Source: CAVTOA01 sp963736285 (lineage in GTDB: Bacteria > Actinomycetota > Actinomycetes > Mycobacteriales > QHCE01). Taken from it: DNA of 64,000 nt. The DNA is taken from NCBI GenBank assembly GCA_963736285.1, contig CAVTOA010000003.1, positions 930,001 to 994,000 of the forward strand, read 5' to 3'. The notes below the pieces were generated by a model, which worked only from the letters and a program-made list of their open reading frames with translations, was not told the origin of the DNA and did not search any database. Shown in pieces: positions 60,923 through 64,000 of this stretch. Positions within the stretch are counted from its first letter, which is position 1. Each line of letters begins with the position of its first letter. The translations under genes were made by a program, and so were the position numbers.

Positions 60923-61375
60923 ATGATGGCTAGATATAAAGGTTTTCGTAGGGCCTCGGATGGCAAGGAACAACCTGATGTATACCCTCCGGCTCCCGAT
61001 TGGACGAGAAGTGAACAACGGACACCCGCTCCAGTTCAGGCTGTGACGACCCCGTATGGAAAACATACGAAGTGGAGTGAGGCAAATCGGATTCCCGTAG
61101 CAACGCTTCTTGGAGAGACTAATAAGGAGAACGGAAGCTGGGGCGAACCCGCGATGCGAAATGCCGGTGGAAGGCGGGGGAGGCATCGTCGTAGGCACCA
61201 ATATTGGCGGGACATGTTAGCGGCTTTCCGCGCGCTTCGACGGACTCCGAAAGCTAATTCCGGGCGAGGAAGACAAATTGCCGTTTTGCCCCAGCTGAGA
61301 TGGCCACCCCATGCTGGGCCTCCGAGTCCCACTCTGCTCCGGCACGCTGACATGTCTGAGACTGGCGTGCTCTAG
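60923..61375 (+). CDS. hypothetical protein; IS inserted at its start codon
   Basis: 150 residues: MMARYKGFRRASDGKEQPDV, a Pro-rich stretch, then a strongly basic GGRRGRHRRRHQYWRDMLAA. I recognise no family. The ATG lies within the IS target duplication, so the IS separates the gene from its former promoter and ribosome site; the end of the IS now lies directly upstream. Expression is therefore doubtful. The unknown 302-residue gene follows 50 bp later. Confidence 0.5.
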   Translation: MMARYKGFRRASDGKEQPDVYPPAPDWTRSEQRTPAPVQAVTTPYGKHTKWSEANRIPVATLLGETNKENGSWGEPAMRNAGGRRGRHRRRHQYWRDMLAAFRALRRTPKANSGRGRQIAVLPQLRWPPHAGPPSPTLLRHADMSETGVL

Positions 61376-61425
61376 TTACAGTGAATTTGAGATTTGTCAG
61401 TCACTATGCACAAGGCGTGAGGTAG

Positions 61426-62334
61426 ATGGCGGTATTAGCCGCTCCCGTATTGGGTACTCCGGCGGTTTTCGGCCTGACCGTCCTGACCAAGGCAGCACAA
61501 GTGGCCGCTGCTCGTAGGAGTCTCATGGGCGGCCGCGACCCTGAGAGAACTAGGCCGTCGACCGATACCAAGTCATACGATGGGGTCATTACTTCCCCTG
61601 CCGCGCGGAGGTCGGCGATCGAACCTAACGCTGCCGAATTGGGCGACCAGATAAGGCACGCAGGGAATCACCTCAAGTCGCTCGAGGAGAAGCGCAGAGC
61701 ACTGACTCAAGAAATTCAGGCGATTGCGCACCGGCATATTCCTCCGGTTCAGGGTGAAGTCTTGGATGAGACCGTTTCGCGTCTCCGGGGAAAAATCGCG
61801 GCTGATCAGACCAAGCTTGGAGTAATCGCTTATCCGAGACGGAGCGGACGATCGCTAACAGCACGTGATCAATTAACAGAACAGGGTCCCGCGGTCGCGG
61901 ATAAATTGTTGAACCTGAATGCGAAAGAACTAGAGGCAGTCCGGTTGCTCATGGAGAGTCGGGAAAGACTCCTCGGTGATGAGCGCAGTGTCCGCCTCCA
62001 AATGGCTAAGGACAATCAGCGTTTAGCAAGACTCCGCTACCATGAAGCGAGACAAAAAACCGACCGAATGATGAATAGGTGGCCGAAGTGGGGCGGTTTT
62101 GACTTGCCCTCGGCGGGCAGATCGCGACCCTTAGTAAAGACCGCCATGCCTGTCCCGCAGCAGCAGTCTCCATACTGGCCTAGGCCAGCGCTGACGAGTC
62201 AAACAAATATTGCACCGTCTGGCCCGCGAATCGAAAAGAGCCACGGCCGAGTGGATGACCTTTGGCGTAGGTTTCTCAACATCTTGCCGTATTCCTTAAT
62301 GGAAAAGGTTTTGAATTCGAGACGTGGTCGCTAA
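61426..62334 (+). CDS. hypothetical coiled-coil protein
   Basis: 302 residues. A short hydrophobic N terminus (VLAAPVLGTPAVFGLTVLTK), then long charged helices likely to form a coiled coil (HLKSLEEKRRALTQEIQAIA; LMESRERLLGDERSVRLQMA) and a Pro/Gln-rich C terminus ending in basic residues. No known domain is recognised. The ATG follows a GTGAGGTAG site. It is part of the insertion between tlpA-like and ccdA genes, with less GC-biased codons than the operon around it. Confidence 0.65.
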   Translation: MAVLAAPVLGTPAVFGLTVLTKAAQVAAARRSLMGGRDPERTRPSTDTKSYDGVITSPAARRSAIEPNAAELGDQIRHAGNHLKSLEEKRRALTQEIQAIAHRHIPPVQGEVLDETVSRLRGKIAADQTKLGVIAYPRRSGRSLTARDQLTEQGPAVADKLLNLNAKELEAVRLLMESRERLLGDERSVRLQMAKDNQRLARLRYHEARQKTDRMMNRWPKWGGFDLPSAGRSRPLVKTAMPVPQQQSPYWPRPALTSQTNIAPSGPRIEKSHGRVDDLWRRFLNILPYSLMEKVLNSRRGR

Positions 62335-62480
62335 CTGACCGCGTGAAACCATTCAGCTGTCTATGGTGTCTATTGCTGCCCCCCAAACTCGTCGACGCAG
62401 CGTCGATGACACAATGCTGACGTGATGTATGTCGTGACCACCCCCCGCTCGGGCGATGCTCGGGCGTCGGCTGCATTCCG

Positions 62481-63254
62481 GTGTTAGCCAGCGGATTTGC
62501 CACTACTGTCACCAACGGGCCGTTGGTCGCCGCCATTGCGGTGAGCGCGCTGGCCGGGTTGGTGAGTTTTCTGTCTCCATGTGTACTGCCGCTCGTGCCC
62601 GGCTATGTCTCGTACATCACCGGACTGTCCGGAGTGGACATTGAACGCGCGCGCACGCCCCAAGCCACCCGAGCGTTGCGCGGTCGAGTGTTGCTCGGTA
62701 GCGCCCTTTTTGTGAGCGGTTTCGCCACGGTCTTCGCCGTTATTGGTTTTAGTATCGGCGGCTTGGGCACCTGGCTGCTGGTCAACCAGTCGGTCATTGA
62801 AAAAATTGTGGGTGCGTTGATTGTCTTGCTAGGCCTAGCATTTCTCGGCTTCATCCCAGGATTACGGCGTGACTTCCGCATTCACAGGCTGCCGTCGTCG
62901 GGCATAGCGTCCGCTCCGCTGTTGGGGGCGGTGTTCGCGCTCGGCTGGACGCCATGTGTCGGTCCGACACTGGCAGCAGTGCAAGGACTGGCGTTTGTGC
63001 AGGGCTCAGCGATGCGCGGGGTGACGCTGGCGGTGGCGTATGCGTTGGGCTTGGGAATTCCGTTTGTATTGTTCGCGCTTGGCCTGCGGTGGATGGTGGG
63101 CGCGGTGGCAGTGGTCCGTCGCCATGGCCAGTGGGTGACCCGATTCGGGGGAGTACTGCTCATCGCAGTCGGCTTGTTGCTGCTGACCGGCGCCTGGGGC
63201 GATCTACTGATCTGGCTGCGAGGCCTTGTGGGTGTGGGCGAGGTAGGCATCTGA
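62481..63254 (+). CDS. ccdA: cytochrome c biogenesis protein CcdA
   Basis: 257 residues and six membrane helices. The two conserved proline-flanked cysteines are in FLSPCVLPLVPGY and GWTPCVGPTLAAV; they carry reducing power across the membrane to the TlpA/ResA-like lipoprotein. The GTG at 62481 is chosen. Its stop overlaps the start of the ResB gene (TGATG). Confidence 0.94.
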   Translation: MLASGFATTVTNGPLVAAIAVSALAGLVSFLSPCVLPLVPGYVSYITGLSGVDIERARTPQATRALRGRVLLGSALFVSGFATVFAVIGFSIGGLGTWLLVNQSVIEKIVGALIVLLGLAFLGFIPGLRRDFRIHRLPSSGIASAPLLGAVFALGWTPCVGPTLAAVQGLAFVQGSAMRGVTLAVAYALGLGIPFVLFALGLRWMVGAVAVVRRHGQWVTRFGGVLLIAVGLLLLTGAWGDLLIWLRGLVGVGEVGI

Positions 63255-64000
63255 TGACCGAAACGACTCAGGCCGACAAGTCAGCAGAGGCAAGTACGTC
63301 CGTAAACGACCAGCACCACGGTGTCGATGAAGACGTCAACACTGGAACCGCCACGTCGTCGGGCACCTCGTCATCTGAGGGTGCTCGATCGGCACCCGAC
63401 CGTCCAGGTTGGAGCCGGATGCGGTGGCAGCTTCGGCGGGCCTGGGCGCAGCTGACCAGCATGCGCACCGCGTTGGTGCTGCTCTTTCTGTTGGCGTTGG
63501 CGGCGGTGCCTGGTGCGGCCTTGCCTCAGCGTCGTCTTAATCAGAACAAAGTAGACGCTTACTTCACGGACCATCCCAAGCTGGCCCCGTTTCTGGACAA
63601 GCTGTCGGCTTTTGACGTCTTCACGTCGCCGTGGTTTTCCGCGATTTATTTGCTGTTGTTTGTGTCGCTCATTGGCTGTTTGGTGGGTCGGCTCAAGGTG
63701 CACGTGCGGGGCGTTTTCGCTGGTCCGCCGGCAGCTCCACGGAATCTGCACCGGTTGCCGGCATATGCCGACCTCGGCGATCTCGACGCCTCACCGGCGC
63801 AGGCGGTGGCCCGTATTCGTGCGGTGCTGCGGCCCCGGGGTTGGCGCCGGCTCAAGGCGAGGACGGATGCTGACGGCACGGTCACGCTGAGCGGCGAACG
63901 CGGCCGGCTGCGCGAAGTGGGCAACTTGGTGTTTCATTTTTCGCTGGTGGCCGTGTTGCTCGGGGTGGCGACAGGGTCATTCTGGGGCTGGAACGGGGGT
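63254..64000 (+). CDS. resB: cytochrome c biogenesis protein ResB, 3' end outside window
   Basis: 249 codons are visible and open to the right edge. After a polar N terminus of about 65 residues comes WAQLTSMRTALVLLFLLALAAVPG, then the ResB pattern VDAYFTDHPKLAPFLDKLSAFDVFTSPWF and LLLFVSLIGCLVGRLKVH; a further helix begins HFSLVAVLLGVATG. ResB and CcsA hold heme for attachment to apocytochrome c in system II. It overlaps ccdA by one base. Confidence 0.92.
   Translation, partial: MTETTQADKSAEASTSVNDQHHGVDEDVNTGTATSSGTSSSEGARSAPDRPGWSRMRWQLRRAWAQLTSMRTALVLLFLLALAAVPGAALPQRRLNQNKVDAYFTDHPKLAPFLDKLSAFDVFTSPWFSAIYLLLFVSLIGCLVGRLKVHVRGVFAGPPAAPRNLHRLPAYADLGDLDASPAQAVARIRAVLRPRGWRRLKARTDADGTVTLSGERGRLREVGNLVFHFSLVAVLLGVATGSFWGWNGG

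Noticed and set aside
1..64000. tRNA genes, rRNA genes, CRISPR arrays, riboswitches
   Set aside because: I looked for T-loop motifs, regularly spaced repeats and known riboswitch cores and saw none that would hold up; a tRNA could still be missed without a covariance model search.

Overview
The window is a chromosomal segment of an actinobacterium. Mycothiol genes (mshA, mshD, a mycothiol-type arsenate reductase and a TIGR03083 family enzyme), a GlnR regulator, an HbhA-like protein, a WXG100 protein, the LmeA family, bS22 and a cobA/hemD fusion all point to the Mycobacteriales/Pseudonocardiales part of the phylum. Gene order matches two blocks I recall from Mycobacterium tuberculosis (about Rv0787-Rv0819 and Rv0474-Rv0528), here joined near 21.8 kb. 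Base composition is only moderately GC-rich for this group, and there are no rRNA genes, recognisable tRNAs, CRISPR arrays or prophage modules.

Layout. 0-8 kb: left-edge hypothetical, then purS-purQ-purL-sterol carrier on the minus strand, a PrsW protease, a GroES-like protein, an AI-2E permease and a WXG100 protein. 8-16.6 kb: DinG-type helicase, PhoU-like protein plus Pit phosphate transporter, DUF2797, small membrane proteins, and mshD-glnR. 16.7-25.4 kb: membrane protein, LmeA, DsrE-like, an overlooked 45-residue membrane protein coupled to a nitrobindin-like gene, pabC-like, ygfZ-like, the XRE/HbhA/DUF2516 cluster, a mycothiol-dependent enzyme and murB. 25.4-27.8 kb: a broken SDR gene, mshA and ybjN. 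27.9-34.8 kb: accessory genes between ybjN and gpmA (TacAT-like toxin-antitoxin, arsC, SulP/MerR, MFS/TetR). 34.8-45.4 kb: gpmA, a frameshifted cysteine-rich gene, a sugar isomerase, proline genes, excisionase-like HTH, bS22, epimerase, acyltransferase, HAD, DUF5667 and a BldN-like sigma factor. 45.7-57.5 kb: glutaredoxin, HAD and the heme genes hemA-hemC-hemD ... hemB-hemL, with a VapBC pair and a multi-domain membrane Ser/Thr kinase inserted between hemD and hemB. 57.6-64 kb: the cytochrome c maturation operon (histidine phosphatase, small ORF, TlpA/ResA, CcdA, ResB), split by 3.5 kb holding an ISL3 element and two unknown genes.

The most striking features are: (1) single-base frameshifts in hemC, hemD (two), hemL, the kinase (two) and a cysteine-rich gene, all between 36 and 57 kb, which could be real decay or sequence error; (2) a dispersed nested-palindrome repeat at 35.7 and 59.3 kb; (3) a perfect 36-bp palindrome inside a permease gene; (4) a duplicated ybjN 3' end flanking a toxin-antitoxin module with its own palindromic operator; (5) an ISL3 insertion with an 8-bp target duplication exactly at the start codon of an unknown gene; (6) two small genes joined to their neighbours by ATGA overlaps. 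I did not find a clear-cut new defence or biosynthetic system. The best candidates for new biology are the kinase with membrane and exported domains on both sides of its catalytic domain, and the unknown pair at 60.9-62.3 kb.
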